Positions 9,142-18,366 of a stretch of DNA of 64,000 nucleotides are shown in pieces. Origin of the DNA: Aquamicrobium aerolatum DSM 21857. GTDB lineage: Bacteria; Pseudomonadota; Alphaproteobacteria; Rhizobiales; Rhizobiaceae. Position numbers and translations under genes: made by a program. The DNA is taken from NCBI RefSeq assembly GCF_900113935.1, contig NZ_FORF01000002.1:62001-126000 (forward strand). The letters run 5' to 3'. Each line of letters starts with the position of its first letter. Positions within the stretch are counted from its first letter, which is position 1. Below the pieces are notes generated by a model. The model had not been told where the DNA came from and searched no databases. It worked only from the letters and a program-made list of their open reading frames with translations.

Positions 9142-9470
9142 AACTGGCTCTCCGGAATGGTGAACACGGCACCTTCCAGATTGTCGCTCACCCGCAACTG
9201 GCAGCACAGGCGGCTGCCGGGGCGGCGCTCAGCCGTTGCCATGTCGAGCATGTCATCTTCTTCGGACGACATCTCCGGCAGCACGCTCGCGTCGAGTCCG
9301 TCGCAATAGACATGACAGGTCGCACAGATGCATGCACCGCCGCATTCAGCCTCAATGCCATGTATGTTATTCATGACAGCGGCTTCCATGACGCTGACAC
9401 CTGCACGGGCCCGAACCTCGACGGGCTCGCCGCTGCCGTTCCTGAACTTGATGGTGATCGTATCGCTCAC
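9138..9470 (-). CDS. 2Fe-2S ferredoxin, adrenodoxin type
   Basis: This 110-residue ferredoxin shows the adrenodoxin/putidaredoxin cluster pattern: Cys43, Cys49 and Cys52 in ECGGACICATC, and Cys90 in RLCCQL. It is the electron carrier between the reductase downstream and, presumably, the divergently transcribed Rieske oxygenase. GTG 9470 is preferred because GGAG lies 6 bases upstream; an upstream TTG at 9482 is possible but overlaps that site. First gene of the ferredoxin-reductase-ligase operon. Confidence 0.88.
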   Translation of the reverse strand: MSDTITIKFRNGSGEPVEVRARAGVSVMEAAVMNNIHGIEAECGGACICATCHVYCDGLDASVLPEMSSEEDDMLDMATAERRPGSRLCCQLRVSDNLEGAVFTIPESQF

Positions 9471-9486
9471 ACGCTGCTCCAACTGG

Positions 9487-9516
9487 TCGATTAACGAACT
9501 TTATCTCACTTATCGA
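9487..9516. promoter_or_regulatory. Operator-like site D, upstream of the ferredoxin operon
   Basis: TCGATTAACGAAC matches one arm of the palindrome at 18367 (GATTAGCGAAC on its other strand) at 10 of 11 positions. The second arm, near CACTTATCGACC, is poorer and shifted. It lies 16 bases upstream of the ferredoxin start codon, where a repressor would block that operon. Confidence 0.45.
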
Positions 9517-9664
9517 CCACAGCATTGATCGAACTGGGCTGCCTGTCAATCGCGGGAATGCCAGAAACAAGGGGGTTTCCTACAATATTATTACACAAGG
9601 CGATTCCACCCGCTGACAGTTTGGCCTTGATGGCTGCGAAATTTCACTTATAATCGTACATGCG

Positions 9665-9690
9665 CTCGATTATCGAGCCACGATTAAGGC
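9665..9690. promoter_or_regulatory. Operator-like site E, upstream of the Rieske oxygenase gene
   Basis: CTCGATTATCGAG is a perfect 6+1+6 palindrome, and the stretch CGATTATCGAGC is identical to the left arm of sites A and B; a weaker CGATTAA follows. It lies about 100 bases upstream of the oxygenase ATG. The 9471-9792 intergenic region is otherwise AT-richer than its surroundings and holds no gene I can support. Confidence 0.5.
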
Positions 9691-9792
9691 AGTTTCAGGT
9701 CTGTGGCTAGCGACAGCGCCTGGGTGCGTGAGCTGTAAGGCCACACAATGTGATCTGAGCCGTCGAATGCGGCTATAGGGAGAGACAATGCC

Positions 9793-11139
9793 ATGATGAG
9801 CCAAGAGCAGAACGACCTGATCACGAGGATCGGGCCAGATGCCCCCGCAGGAAAGCTGATGCGCAAATATTGGCAGCCTGCCGCGCTGGTCGACGAGCTG
9901 GAAGGTGATCGCCCGATCGTTCCTGTCCGCCTGCTCGGAGAGAATTTCGTGCTGTTCCGCGATGAGCAGGGCCGCTACGGCCTGGTCGATCGCGACTGCC
10001 CGCATCGCGGCGCCGACCTGGCATTTGGCCGTCTCGAGAATGGCGGCTTGCGCTGCTCCTTCCATGGCTGGCTGTTTGACGTCGAGGGCAACTGCCTTGA
10101 AACGCCCGCCGAGCCGGAAAACTCGAACCTGTGCAAGAACATCAAGCAGCGCGCCTATCCGGTGGTCGAGAAGAGCGGCATCCTGTGGGCCTATCTTGGC
10201 GGTGACGAGCCCCCTGCATTCCCGGAGCTTGACTGCTTCGTTGCACCCGGCACCCACACATTCGCGTTCAAGGGCCTGATCAACTGCAACTGGCTGCAGG
10301 CGCTTGAAGTCGGCATCGACCCGGCGCACGCCTCGTTCCTGCATCGCTTCTTCGAAGACGAGGACACGTCCGAGTCCTATGGCAAGCAGTTCCGTGCGGC
10401 CTCCGCCGACAGCGACCTGCCGATGACCAAGATCCTGCGCGAATATGATCGCCCGATCATCAATGTCGAGCGCACTGAATATGGCCTGCGCCTGATCGCG
10501 CTGCGCCAGATCGACGACGAGCGCACCCATGTCCGCGTCACCAACCAGCTGTTCCCGCACGGCTTCGTCATTCCGATGAGCGCCGAGATGACCATCACCC
10601 AGTGGCACGTGCCGGTGGATGACGAGAACTGCTACTGGTACGCGATCTTCACCAGCTACAACGAGCCGGTCGACAAGAAGAAAATGCGTGAGCAGCGCCT
10701 GCAGCTCTATGAACTGCCGCTCTACACGTCGCGCCGCAACAAGACCAACGACTACGGTTTCGACCCGCATGAGCAGTCGACCTCGACCTATACCGGCATG
10801 GGCCTGGACATCAACGTCCACGACCAGTGGGCGGTGGAATCGATGGGCGCGATCCAGGATCGCACCAGAGAGCACCTGGGCACCTCCGACAAGGCAATCG
10901 TCCAGTATCGCCGCCTGCTGCGCCAGGAAATCGAGAAGGCCGTCAATGGCGGCAAGCCGCTGCTGTTCCTTGACGAAGCCAATGCCCGCTCGATCCAGGG
11001 CCCGGCGACGATGGATGGCATCGGGCCGACACGCGGCTGGGAAATCTACTGGATGGAAGTCGACGTCAAGCGTCGCCGCTCGGCGCCATGGGCAGCTCCT
11101 GTCCCCGAAGAGATCGCGCTGAAGCTGCCACACATGTAA
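9793..11139 (+). CDS. Rieske non-heme iron oxygenase, alpha subunit
   Basis: The 448-residue protein has a Rieske 2Fe-2S site (Cys69, His71, Cys88, His91) and the mononuclear iron site of ring-hydroxylating oxygenases (Asp176, His179, His184 in GIDPAHASFLH). No small beta subunit is nearby, so it resembles the single-subunit oxygenases that hydroxylate, N-demethylate or O-demethylate small substrates. GGGAGAG lies about 10 bases upstream of ATG 9793; ATG 9796 is an alternative. It is divergent from the ferredoxin, reductase and ligase operon and followed by a strong terminator. The substrate is not readable from the sequence. Confidence 0.9.
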   Translation: MMSQEQNDLITRIGPDAPAGKLMRKYWQPAALVDELEGDRPIVPVRLLGENFVLFRDEQGRYGLVDRDCPHRGADLAFGRLENGGLRCSFHGWLFDVEGNCLETPAEPENSNLCKNIKQRAYPVVEKSGILWAYLGGDEPPAFPELDCFVAPGTHTFAFKGLINCNWLQALEVGIDPAHASFLHRFFEDEDTSESYGKQFRAASADSDLPMTKILREYDRPIINVERTEYGLRLIALRQIDDERTHVRVTNQLFPHGFVIPMSAEMTITQWHVPVDDENCYWYAIFTSYNEPVDKKKMREQRLQLYELPLYTSRRNKTNDYGFDPHEQSTSTYTGMGLDINVHDQWAVESMGAIQDRTREHLGTSDKAIVQYRRLLRQEIEKAVNGGKPLLFLDEANARSIQGPATMDGIGPTRGWEIYWMEVDVKRRRSAPWAAPVPEEIALKLPHM

Positions 11140-11165
11140 GTGTGGTGACAGACCCGCAAAAAGAG

Positions 11166-11197
11166 ACAGCCGCGCAAATCCATTGCGCGGCTGTTTT
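11166..11197 (+). terminator. Rho-independent terminator of the Rieske oxygenase gene
   Basis: Perfect 12-base stem ACAGCCGCGCAA / TTGCGCGGCTGT with a 5-base loop, followed by TTT, starting 27 bases after the oxygenase stop. It may also act weakly for the opposing RidA gene. Confidence 0.85.
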
Positions 11198-11225
11198 GCT
11201 ATCGACTTCTTGTCGTCGGTCTTGA

Positions 11226-11618
11226 TCAGCCAACTTTGGCCGCGATCACCTCGACCTCGACGACGAATTCTGGCTTCGAGAAGCCGCTGACGATCAGCAA
11301 TGTCGAAGCCGGCCAGGGCTGCGCTGCGAACAACTCGTTGCGCACCTCCATATAGGGCGCCATGTGCTCGCGCCCGGTGACGAACGCATTGATGCGCACG
11401 ACGTCGCCGAAATCCATATCGGCTTCAGCCAGCAAGGCGCGCACATTGTCAAAACAGATCCGTGCCTGTTCCTCGGCGCCTTCAGGGATCGAGCCATCGG
11501 CGCGCGCGCCAAGCTGGCCTGAACAGACCAGCAGCCGTGCACCTTCAGGCACCGCCATGGCGTGGCTGTAATTCGAGAGCGGCGCCGGCATGGCAACGGG
11601 ATTGATCGGCCTGTTCAT
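11226..11618 (-). CDS. RidA-family protein (YjgF/YER057c/UK114)
   Basis: A 130-residue RidA-fold protein with typical VVRINAFVT and VEVEVIAA segments. RidA deaminates reactive enamines and imines through an arginine in a PAR segment near the C terminus; here the corresponding place reads WPASTLL, so that Arg appears to be replaced by Ser and the protein may belong to a Rid subgroup with another activity. ATG 11618 has GGAGGAAAC directly upstream. It follows the permease gene by 206 bases that hold a palindromic repeat, and could be the tail of that long minus-strand operon. Confidence 0.8.
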   Translation of the reverse strand: MNRPINPVAMPAPLSNYSHAMAVPEGARLLVCSGQLGARADGSIPEGAEEQARICFDNVRALLAEADMDFGDVVRINAFVTGREHMAPYMEVRNELFAAQPWPASTLLIVSGFSKPEFVVEVEVIAAKVG

Positions 11619-11656
11619 GATGTTTCCTCCATCGCGGTCGTGTTGGTCACGCTGAG

Positions 11657-11770
11657 CTAAAGCGCGTCGCGATCTTTCAGATTCGCTCCTTGCGCTTTTG
11701 CTCGTTGTTTTCACGCATGTCTTTATCCCGAAACCGGTTCCCACTTTCGGAAGGACATGCAGCTAAAAAA
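11657..11770. repeat. Composite palindromic intergenic repeat element
   Basis: It begins CTAAAGCGCGTCGCGATC, continues with TTTCAGATTCGCTC, and ends with a hairpin carrying CCGAAACCGGTTCCCACTTTCGG inside CATGTC...GACATG arms, then CAGCTAAA. The same modules, in the same order, recur at 49383-49484; the right-hand module alone occurs at 32740 and in the tandem array at 6150. Confidence 0.8.
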
Positions 11771-11824
11771 ATACGGCGGCCCTGACAAGCAGAACCGCCG
11801 CACGATCTGGTCTTGAAGACGTCC

Positions 11825-12736
11825 TCAGGTCTGAGGTGCGCCCGATTCATGCCAGCCGGCAAAGAACCGATTCCCGAGCCAGGTGAAGATGATGTAGACG
11901 CTCACCGACAGCAGCGTCGCGGTGATGAGCCCGGCATACATCTGCTCATATTTGAAATCGATCTTGGAGTTGATGATCATCTGCCCCAGACCGCCGCGAC
12001 CGGCGAGGAAGAACAGCTCCGACACGATCGCACTGATGACCGCAAGGCTGGCGGCAATGCGCAACCCGGCAAACAGCGACGGCGCAGCCGAAGGGAAGCA
12101 GGCCTTGAACAGGATCGTGTGCCAGCGCGCGCCCTGAAGCCGGAACAGGTCGATGATGCCGCGATCAACGCTCTTGAGGCCAAGAAGCAGGGTGATCGGG
12201 ATCGCAAACAGGGTGAACTTCGCCACGATCAGGACTTTTGGCAGCATGCCAAAGCCGAGCGCGGTCTGAATCAGCGGGATGATGGCGAGGGTCGGGATCG
12301 ACTGCATCGCAACGATGTTGGGAAACAGCGCCCGTTCCAGGATCATCGCGCGGAACATGATGACGGCCAGCAAAATGCCGATCGGAATCGACACGGCCAG
12401 ACCGGTCAGCGCAATGCCGATGGTGGTCAGCGCGCGCGTCAGCAATTCATAGCGGATTTCCGGCAGAGCGAATGCATTGTGCCACAATTCGGAACCGCTT
12501 GGCATCAGGAACTGGCGATGCGGCTCCAGCCCGCTGCGAACCCATGTGTAGAGAACGAGAAACAGGGCGAACACTACCAGCGGCGGGATGACAACCATCG
12601 CGACCTGGCTCAGCGGACCGCGAGGCTTGGAGAACGGGACCGGCTGATACGTCGTGGTGTTCATGGTCGGGGTGCTATTGGACATGGAGCCTGCTCCGGA
12701 ATTGATACCCTTGGCGGTTGGAGAAATCGTGCTCAC
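11825..12736 (-). CDS. ABC transporter permease (SsuC/TauC type)
   Basis: A 303-residue inner-membrane protein with about six hydrophobic segments, the first near residue 50 (VAMVVIPPLVVFALFLVLYT) and a BPD permease block later, including SELFFLAGRGGLGQMI. GTG 12736 overlaps the ATPase stop (GTGA) and is preferred; an internal ATG 34 residues into the longer frame is possible. It works with the ATPase encoded just upstream and, by type, with the receptor at 4490-5644. Confidence 0.88.
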   Translation of the reverse strand: MSTISPTAKGINSGAGSMSNSTPTMNTTTYQPVPFSKPRGPLSQVAMVVIPPLVVFALFLVLYTWVRSGLEPHRQFLMPSGSELWHNAFALPEIRYELLTRALTTIGIALTGLAVSIPIGILLAVIMFRAMILERALFPNIVAMQSIPTLAIIPLIQTALGFGMLPKVLIVAKFTLFAIPITLLLGLKSVDRGIIDLFRLQGARWHTILFKACFPSAAPSLFAGLRIAASLAVISAIVSELFFLAGRGGLGQMIINSKIDFKYEQMYAGLITATLLSVSVYIIFTWLGNRFFAGWHESGAPQT

Positions 12737-13524
12737 GCGCCGCCCTCCGTTGCTTCGCGCAACGACACCGAAATCTCGCCGCACAGCTCAGTGAACACGG
12801 GATCGTAACGCAGTTCGGGTGAACGCGGGAAACCGAACGGGATATCGTAGACGTTGAGGATCGTGCCGGGACGGCGCGACATCACGATCACCTTGCTCGA
12901 CAGATAGACGGCTTCCGAGATCGAGTGGGTGATGAACAGCCCGGTGAAGCCCTTGCGCATGTAGAGGGAGAGCAATTCGTCGTTGAGCCGCTCACGCGTG
13001 ATCTCGTCGAGCGCACCGAACGGCTCGTCGAACATGAACACGGTCGGGTTCAGCGACAAGGAGCGCGCCAACGACGCACGCATGCGCATGCCGCCGGACA
13101 GACGCTTGGGATAATGATTGGCAAAGCCGTCCAGCCCGACAAGGCTGATCTGCTCAAGCGCGATGCGGCGACGCTCTTCCTTGGGATAGCCGCGCAGTTC
13201 CATCAGCAATTCGACATTGCCGAGCACCTTGCGCCACGGCAGCAAGGTCGCGTCCTGGAAAGTGTAGCCAAGATGGCTGCGATCAACAGTCACCGTTCCG
13301 GTCGTCTGAGGGAAAAGCCCCGAGGCAATCTTCAGCAAGGTCGACTTGCCGCAGCCGGACGGACCGACGATCGAGACGAACTCGCCCTGACGGATCGTCA
13401 GCGAAACCTCGCCGATTGCCTGCGTTCCATCCGGAAACCGCATGCTGACCTTGTCGAAGGTCAACGCGGCGGGACGCGTATCCTCCATAGCTGCCGGTTC
13501 TGGCGCTCCTGCTGAAACCGTCAT
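12733..13524 (-). CDS. ABC transporter ATP-binding protein (SsuB/TauB type)
   Basis: The 263-residue ATPase shows Walker A (GPSGCGKSTLL), signature LSGGMRMRASLARSL and Walker B VFMFDEPFGALD. It powers import through the permease encoded 3' of it. ATG 13524 is chosen because GGGAGGTGAG sits just upstream; a start 8 codons earlier lacks a site. It is preceded in the operon by a FAD oxidoreductase gene, which links uptake with oxidation of the substrate or a product. Confidence 0.92.
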   Translation of the reverse strand: MTVSAGAPEPAAMEDTRPAALTFDKVSMRFPDGTQAIGEVSLTIRQGEFVSIVGPSGCGKSTLLKIASGLFPQTTGTVTVDRSHLGYTFQDATLLPWRKVLGNVELLMELRGYPKEERRRIALEQISLVGLDGFANHYPKRLSGGMRMRASLARSLSLNPTVFMFDEPFGALDEITRERLNDELLSLYMRKGFTGLFITHSISEAVYLSSKVIVMSRRPGTILNVYDIPFGFPRSPELRYDPVFTELCGEISVSLREATEGGA

Positions 13525-13572
13525 CAACTCACCTCCCTGAAAATTCACTTCGCCCTGACGACGCGTCGCTGC

Positions 13573-14829
13573 CTAGAACCGATTAACCGAAAATGGCGAC
13601 AGATCTATCGTTGCCGGACGGCCACTCACAAGATTGGCCACATGGCGGCCCGTGGGCCCGCCCGAGCAAATCCCGACATGCTGATGCCCGAAGGCGAACA
13701 CTGTATTGGAATATTTTGGCGACCGGTCGATCACCGGCAGACTGTCCGGAAGACACGGCCTGTGCCCCATCCATTTCGACTTCGTCGCCGTGTTGAGATC
13801 GGGGAAAAGCTCCTGCGCAATCTCGTTGAGCCGGTCGGCGCGGGCATAGTTCGGCGCGGCCGACAGGCCTGCAAGCTCGACTGTGCCTGCAATGCGCAAG
13901 CCACAATCCATCGGGTTCACGAACACGCTTCTGGTGTTCCACATCACCGTGCGGTGCACTTCGATATCCGGCTGGGCGTAGGTGACATGATAGCCACGCT
14001 GGGTTTCCAGCGGCACCTTGCTGCCAAGCTTGCGGGCAAGCTTTCCAGACCATGCGCCAGCGGCCAGAACGAGACGGTCCACCGGCACCCTGCCTTGTGT
14101 CGTCTGCAGCGCCACCGGACCTTCCGGGCCGATCTCGACGTCATTGACTTCAGCCTGAAGGATCGTGCCGCCATTGGCGCGAACCTGATCCGCAATCGCA
14201 CGCACGAGCAGATGCGGGTCGATCGTCGAGCCGTTGTCGGGTGCAAAAATGCCGTGCTGGAAGCGCCGGTTCAGCGCAGGCTCGAGCTGACGGATTTCGC
14301 TTTCGCCGATCTCGTCCATGGCGGCGCCAAGGTTGCGGCGCACATCCAGCGACCATTTCGCCGCCGCAAGTTCCTCTTTGCTGTCATATACGTAGAGACA
14401 GCCATTGCGACGGATCAACTGACGAAACGTGTCACCTTCGAGGATTTCATTGTAATCGTCAAAGACGGTTTCCATCAGCGAGCGCATCGCTGTCGCCACC
14501 CGCACACACTCGTCGCGGCTTGCATGGCGCAAAAAGCGCAGCAGCCAGGGCGTCAAAAATGGCAGATAGGACCAGCGGATGGTCAATGGTCCCAGCGGAT
14601 CGAGCAGCCAGCCGGGAAGCTTCTTCATCATCCCCGGCATCGCAACGGGCAAGATCGCGCTCGGCGACACTGAACCAGCATTGCCGAACGACGTGCCAAG
14701 ACCAGGCTCAAGACGATCGATGATCGTCACCCCATAGCCCTGGCGTTGCAGGAACGCAGCGCAGCTGACACCGACAATGCCCGCACCGATGATCGTTACG
14801 TGTCCGTTTTGACCAGTCATTTCAGTCAT
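13573..14829 (-). CDS. FAD-dependent amine/amino-acid dehydrogenase (DadA-like)
   Basis: The 418-residue protein opens with the FAD Rossmann motif VTIIGAGIVGVSCA and has the DAO-superfamily pattern, including the late GHRPCLPDSLPVIDRS and GHQHVGICSGG segments. Such enzymes oxidise D-amino acids, N-methylamino acids or related amines to imines or oxo-acids, with electrons passed to the membrane chain. It sits between the VAO-type oxidase and the transporter ATPase in a run of minus-strand genes from 18358 down to 11825. ATG 14820 is an alternative start. The real substrate is unknown. Confidence 0.82.
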   Translation of the reverse strand: MTEMTGQNGHVTIIGAGIVGVSCAAFLQRQGYGVTIIDRLEPGLGTSFGNAGSVSPSAILPVAMPGMMKKLPGWLLDPLGPLTIRWSYLPFLTPWLLRFLRHASRDECVRVATAMRSLMETVFDDYNEILEGDTFRQLIRRNGCLYVYDSKEELAAAKWSLDVRRNLGAAMDEIGESEIRQLEPALNRRFQHGIFAPDNGSTIDPHLLVRAIADQVRANGGTILQAEVNDVEIGPEGPVALQTTQGRVPVDRLVLAAGAWSGKLARKLGSKVPLETQRGYHVTYAQPDIEVHRTVMWNTRSVFVNPMDCGLRIAGTVELAGLSAAPNYARADRLNEIAQELFPDLNTATKSKWMGHRPCLPDSLPVIDRSPKYSNTVFAFGHQHVGICSGGPTGRHVANLVSGRPATIDLSPFSVNRF

Positions 14830-14880
14830 TCATCCACTTGTGGAACAAAGGCTTGCAGCGTCGCTACCGACGCGCAGAAC

Positions 14881-16272
14881 CTACTCGGCAAACAAATAGG
14901 TCTTGCCGGCAACCGGCACCCAGTCGGGATTGTCCCACGCGATCATCTTGCCGGGATTGAGGAGCCCCTTCGGGTCGGCCTGCTTCTTGAACTCAAGCTG
15001 CACCGGATTGGTCTTTTTCATACCGCCTTCCTCGAGCGTCACGCGGTGGGGGTTGAAGACCGGCAAGCCGAGCTCCTGCTCAAGGATCTGGATGATCTCT
15101 TCCAGCCGCTCATTGGTCGTGTGACGCACGATCGGCAGCGCGACCGGAGCGACGACACCGTCAAAGCGCGTGAACTCATAATGCAGAAGAAGCTCATCAC
15201 CGAAGCGCGCCTTCACCTCTGCCTGCTTCTCGAACATCACCGGGCGCGGCACCAGCATCTGAAGATAGGTGATGGTCGGGTCGACGCGCAATGCACGCAA
15301 GGTGGTGTGGTTCCATGCCAGTTCGAACGCCGCCGGCAGTTTCAGTCCTTCTTCGAGCTGATCGTAGCGCAGCGCAATCCGCGCGCCCTCGTAAGCTTCG
15401 ACAACCTCGACCAGACGCTCAACAGTGGCGCGAGAGACGGTCACCGCCAGCAACGCCTCGCCTTCAACGAAAAAGCGGCGATGGCGCAGGAAATAAGCCA
15501 TCGGGATCGCGGATTCGAAATTTGACAGCATCCGCTTGTCAATCGTCGCATCTTCACCGATCTGCAGCGCGAGACGGCAGGAATTGTCAAAACTGTCGAC
15601 GCCGATCATCACGTCGACCCAGTCGGTCGACGGGTCGGCAGGCATCTCGACTTCGACGATCACGCCATTGACGCCATAAGCGTGCGCGGCCTTGCTGATG
15701 TCTTCGCCGACGAGATCGAGCACGCGCGGCGTCTCTTCCATTGTCACCAGTCGCAGGCGACGAATGTTGGCAGGATTGCGCAGACCGCCCCAACGAATGG
15801 CCCCGACCCCGCTCGAACCGCCGGCAATGAAGCCGCCAATCGTCGCAGAACTCATTGTCGAGGGAAACAGACGGATTTCCTTGCCGACCGCACGCAGCGA
15901 TGTCTCGATATGTTCGATGACAGCGCCACCCTGGGCGATGAAGTGATCGTCGTTGATCGCCACCACATTGCCCAGATGCTTCATGTGCAGCACGACGCCG
16001 CCAAACAAAGGCATGGCCTGACCGTAATTGCCAGTGCCGGCACCACGGGTCGTCACCGGCACATTGTGCTTGTAGCAGGTCGCCAGAATTTCGACGACCT
16101 CGGCTTCATTGCGCGGCGCGACAACGAAATCCGCCGTGATGTGGCCCAGCTGCTCCTTGAGGATCGGGCTGTACCAATAGAAATCGCGGCTCTTCTGCTG
16201 CACCGTGTTGACGTTGCAGTCCAGATCGAGATGCGCCAGCGCCTCACGGCAAGCCTCAATATTTGAAGTCAT
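14881..16272 (-). CDS. FAD-binding oxidoreductase, VAO/GlcD superfamily
   Basis: A 463-residue flavoprotein whose N-terminal half is a PCMH-type FAD domain (PVTTRGAGTGNYGQ, GGFIAGGSSGVGAIRWGG). Members oxidise 2-hydroxy acids, alditols or phenolic substrates. It starts at ATG 16272, which overlaps the amidohydrolase stop (ATGA), so the two are translationally coupled. In a pathway with a ureidoglycolate lyase, oxidation or hydroxylation next to a carboxylate would fit, but this is inference. Confidence 0.8.
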   Translation of the reverse strand: MTSNIEACREALAHLDLDCNVNTVQQKSRDFYWYSPILKEQLGHITADFVVAPRNEAEVVEILATCYKHNVPVTTRGAGTGNYGQAMPLFGGVVLHMKHLGNVVAINDDHFIAQGGAVIEHIETSLRAVGKEIRLFPSTMSSATIGGFIAGGSSGVGAIRWGGLRNPANIRRLRLVTMEETPRVLDLVGEDISKAAHAYGVNGVIVEVEMPADPSTDWVDVMIGVDSFDNSCRLALQIGEDATIDKRMLSNFESAIPMAYFLRHRRFFVEGEALLAVTVSRATVERLVEVVEAYEGARIALRYDQLEEGLKLPAAFELAWNHTTLRALRVDPTITYLQMLVPRPVMFEKQAEVKARFGDELLLHYEFTRFDGVVAPVALPIVRHTTNERLEEIIQILEQELGLPVFNPHRVTLEEGGMKKTNPVQLEFKKQADPKGLLNPGKMIAWDNPDWVPVAGKTYLFAE

Positions 16273-17567
16273 CAATCTTCCATCCCGAAAAGCTCGTGCA
16301 AATCGTTCGTCGCCCGCAGCGGGGCTCCGCCGCGCAGCACGATGCGGTCAACCTGTGGGCGACTGACAAGGTCATGCCAGTCGCGCGCGTCAAATATTAT
16401 GAGATCCGCCGGTCCTGCGACCTCGATGCGTCCAGACGTGTCGAAACCACAGGCCAGCGCCGGATCGCGAAGCTGGATCGTCGCCCAAGCGCCAAGATCA
16501 ACATCCAGATGCGCCGTGCGGATGGCCGAGCGCAGCACGTCGACCATGTCGAAATCACCATATGGATAGAACGGGTCCTGCACATTGTCCGAGGCGAAGT
16601 GCACCTTCGCGCCAGCGGCGCGCAATTCACGCACCTGGGTGATGCCCCGACGCCGCGGCGTTGCCCCTGCGGAGCGATCCTGCAAGAAGAGGTTCGAGTG
16701 TGGCAGCGACACGATGTGAACGCCTGCCGCTGCAATCTTTCCGACGATGCGGTCGCGATCCGCGTCAGCCTTGGAACTGAGCGAGCAGCAATGCCCCGCC
16801 ATCACCGCGCCGGAAAACCCGGTGCGCAACACGCTGTCACAGATCAGCTCTATCGCATTGGCTGCCGGATCAAGCGTTTCGTCGACATGGAAATCGACAT
16901 CAAGCCCGGCCCGTGTTGCATGAGCAAACAGCGCATCCAGCCGCTCTGGCGTTGCCGATCCAGGGACGATGAAAGCTCCCAGAATTCCGCGGAAACCGGC
17001 AATCTGGCGGCAGCGCTCGGCAAACTCGGCATGTTCGACACGATCAAGCGCCATCAGCGCGACGGCCTGCAGTTCGACCCGCCCTGCCCAGCGGGCTCTG
17101 ATGCGATCAAAGGTCCGCCACGACGCACTGTCGCAAGGCATATCTGGAGTATCGAGATGGGTGCGCATCGCTGCGGTGCCATTGGCAAAGGCACGCTCCA
17201 GCGCCCTTGTCATCCGCATTTCCAGATCGGCCTCGGTCCAGTTGGCCGCATCCGCCCCCGAAAGCCTGACAGCATCGAGCAGACAGCCTTGCGGCAGGCC
17301 GGTGCGCCGGACGATGAACGCCTTGTCGAGATGGACATGAGAATCGGTGAAGGTCGGCAGAACCAGACGCCCATCCAGATCCACCACCGGGCCGTCTGCC
17401 TGCTCTGCGGTGATGAGGCCGTCCTGCGTGACGCCGAAATCCGCCAGTGCAAGGCCCTGCGTCGCGTCGATGTCGCGCAGCGCCAGCCCCTCGACCAGCT
17501 CGACCGGGACGCGTGCCCCCACATACCAGCCCGACCGCATCTGATTTGGCATCCCCCCGGTGCTCAT
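16272..17567 (-). CDS. Amidohydrolase of the cytosine/creatinine deaminase group
   Basis: The 431-residue protein has the metal-dependent hydrolase signature set of CodA-like enzymes: DSHVHLDK (His-x-His), FHVDETLD (His and catalytic Glu), GHCCSL (His) and SDNVQDPF (Asp). Known relatives deaminate cytosine, creatinine or isocytosine-type rings, or hydrolyse N-substituted triazines. It overlaps the creatininase-family gene upstream and the flavoprotein gene downstream, both by ATGA. A ring deaminase or cyclic amidine hydrolase in a heterocycle pathway is the most likely role. Confidence 0.85.
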   Translation of the reverse strand: MSTGGMPNQMRSGWYVGARVPVELVEGLALRDIDATQGLALADFGVTQDGLITAEQADGPVVDLDGRLVLPTFTDSHVHLDKAFIVRRTGLPQGCLLDAVRLSGADAANWTEADLEMRMTRALERAFANGTAAMRTHLDTPDMPCDSASWRTFDRIRARWAGRVELQAVALMALDRVEHAEFAERCRQIAGFRGILGAFIVPGSATPERLDALFAHATRAGLDVDFHVDETLDPAANAIELICDSVLRTGFSGAVMAGHCCSLSSKADADRDRIVGKIAAAGVHIVSLPHSNLFLQDRSAGATPRRRGITQVRELRAAGAKVHFASDNVQDPFYPYGDFDMVDVLRSAIRTAHLDVDLGAWATIQLRDPALACGFDTSGRIEVAGPADLIIFDARDWHDLVSRPQVDRIVLRGGAPLRATNDLHELFGMED

Positions 17568-18358
17568 CAGGCGACGGGACCGAAGGAAATTGGATGGCGT
17601 GCGACTTCTTCAAGCAGCGTGGCATAGCGCGCCGCCGCATGTTCGACGATGGCGCGCCCGGCCTCCGGCGTCGCCAGCGCCGCATTGCCGGCTGCACCGT
17701 CGGCATTGAGATCCGACATGATCCAGCCGGTTCCGACCGGCCCTACAATCCGGAATACTTCATTGGTTTCGGCAACAGCGGCTGAGGTCGGGACAAAATT
17801 CTTCGCGCGTTCCATCGCGACCAGATCGCTGCGGAAATGCAGCATTGCAGCGGTTTCGACGAAGCCGCCATGAATGCCGTCACGCGCCTCGTTTTCAGGC
17901 AGCAGCCCCGCCGGGTAGCCCATGCTCATCCAGCCGGCGGACACACACAACATCTGCGCCTTCAAGCGCAGCGCACGCGCCACGATCTGCAACACCGGAA
18001 CGTTGCCACCATGCGCATTGAGAAAGACGAGGCGGCGCACGCCGGACTGGGCTACACTCTCGCCGATCTGGGTCAGAACGGCCTGCAACGTCGATGCATC
18101 CAGGGTAAGGACACCGGGAAAACCGGCATGTTCGTCGGACTTGGCCACGCTGACGGTCGGAAGCACGAGGACGGTCGCATTGCGCACACGGCGGGCAGCT
18201 TCCAGCGCCATGCCTTCCGCAAGCGTCGCGTCCACCGACAGCGGCAGATGCGGCCCGTGCTGCTCGATGGCGCCGACCGGAAGCAGCGCTACCGTCTCGT
18301 CGTCAACGAGCGCGGGAAGCTGGTCGGCCCGCAATTCGCTCCAAAGGTGCCACGCCAT
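17567..18358 (-). CDS. Creatininase-family amidohydrolase
   Basis: This 263-residue protein has the creatininase metal-site motifs GAIEQHGPHLPL, NAHGGN and HGGFVETA. Family members open cyclic amides (creatinine to creatine) or hydrolyse formamide and peptide bonds in cofactor synthesis, so the substrate is open. It is the first gene of a six-gene minus-strand operon that includes the amidohydrolase, two flavoenzymes, and the ABC ATPase and permease. An operator-like palindrome lies only 9 bases upstream of its start codon. Confidence 0.87.
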   Translation of the reverse strand: MAWHLWSELRADQLPALVDDETVALLPVGAIEQHGPHLPLSVDATLAEGMALEAARRVRNATVLVLPTVSVAKSDEHAGFPGVLTLDASTLQAVLTQIGESVAQSGVRRLVFLNAHGGNVPVLQIVARALRLKAQMLCVSAGWMSMGYPAGLLPENEARDGIHGGFVETAAMLHFRSDLVAMERAKNFVPTSAAVAETNEVFRIVGPVGTGWIMSDLNADGAAGNAALATPEAGRAIVEHAAARYATLLEEVARHPISFGPVA

Positions 18359-18366
18359 ATTAAATC

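Noticed and set aside
9670-11133. 487-codon minus-strand frame over the Rieske gene
   Set aside because: The plus strand encodes all Rieske and iron-site ligands in order; the opposite frame has no motif and spans the promoter region.
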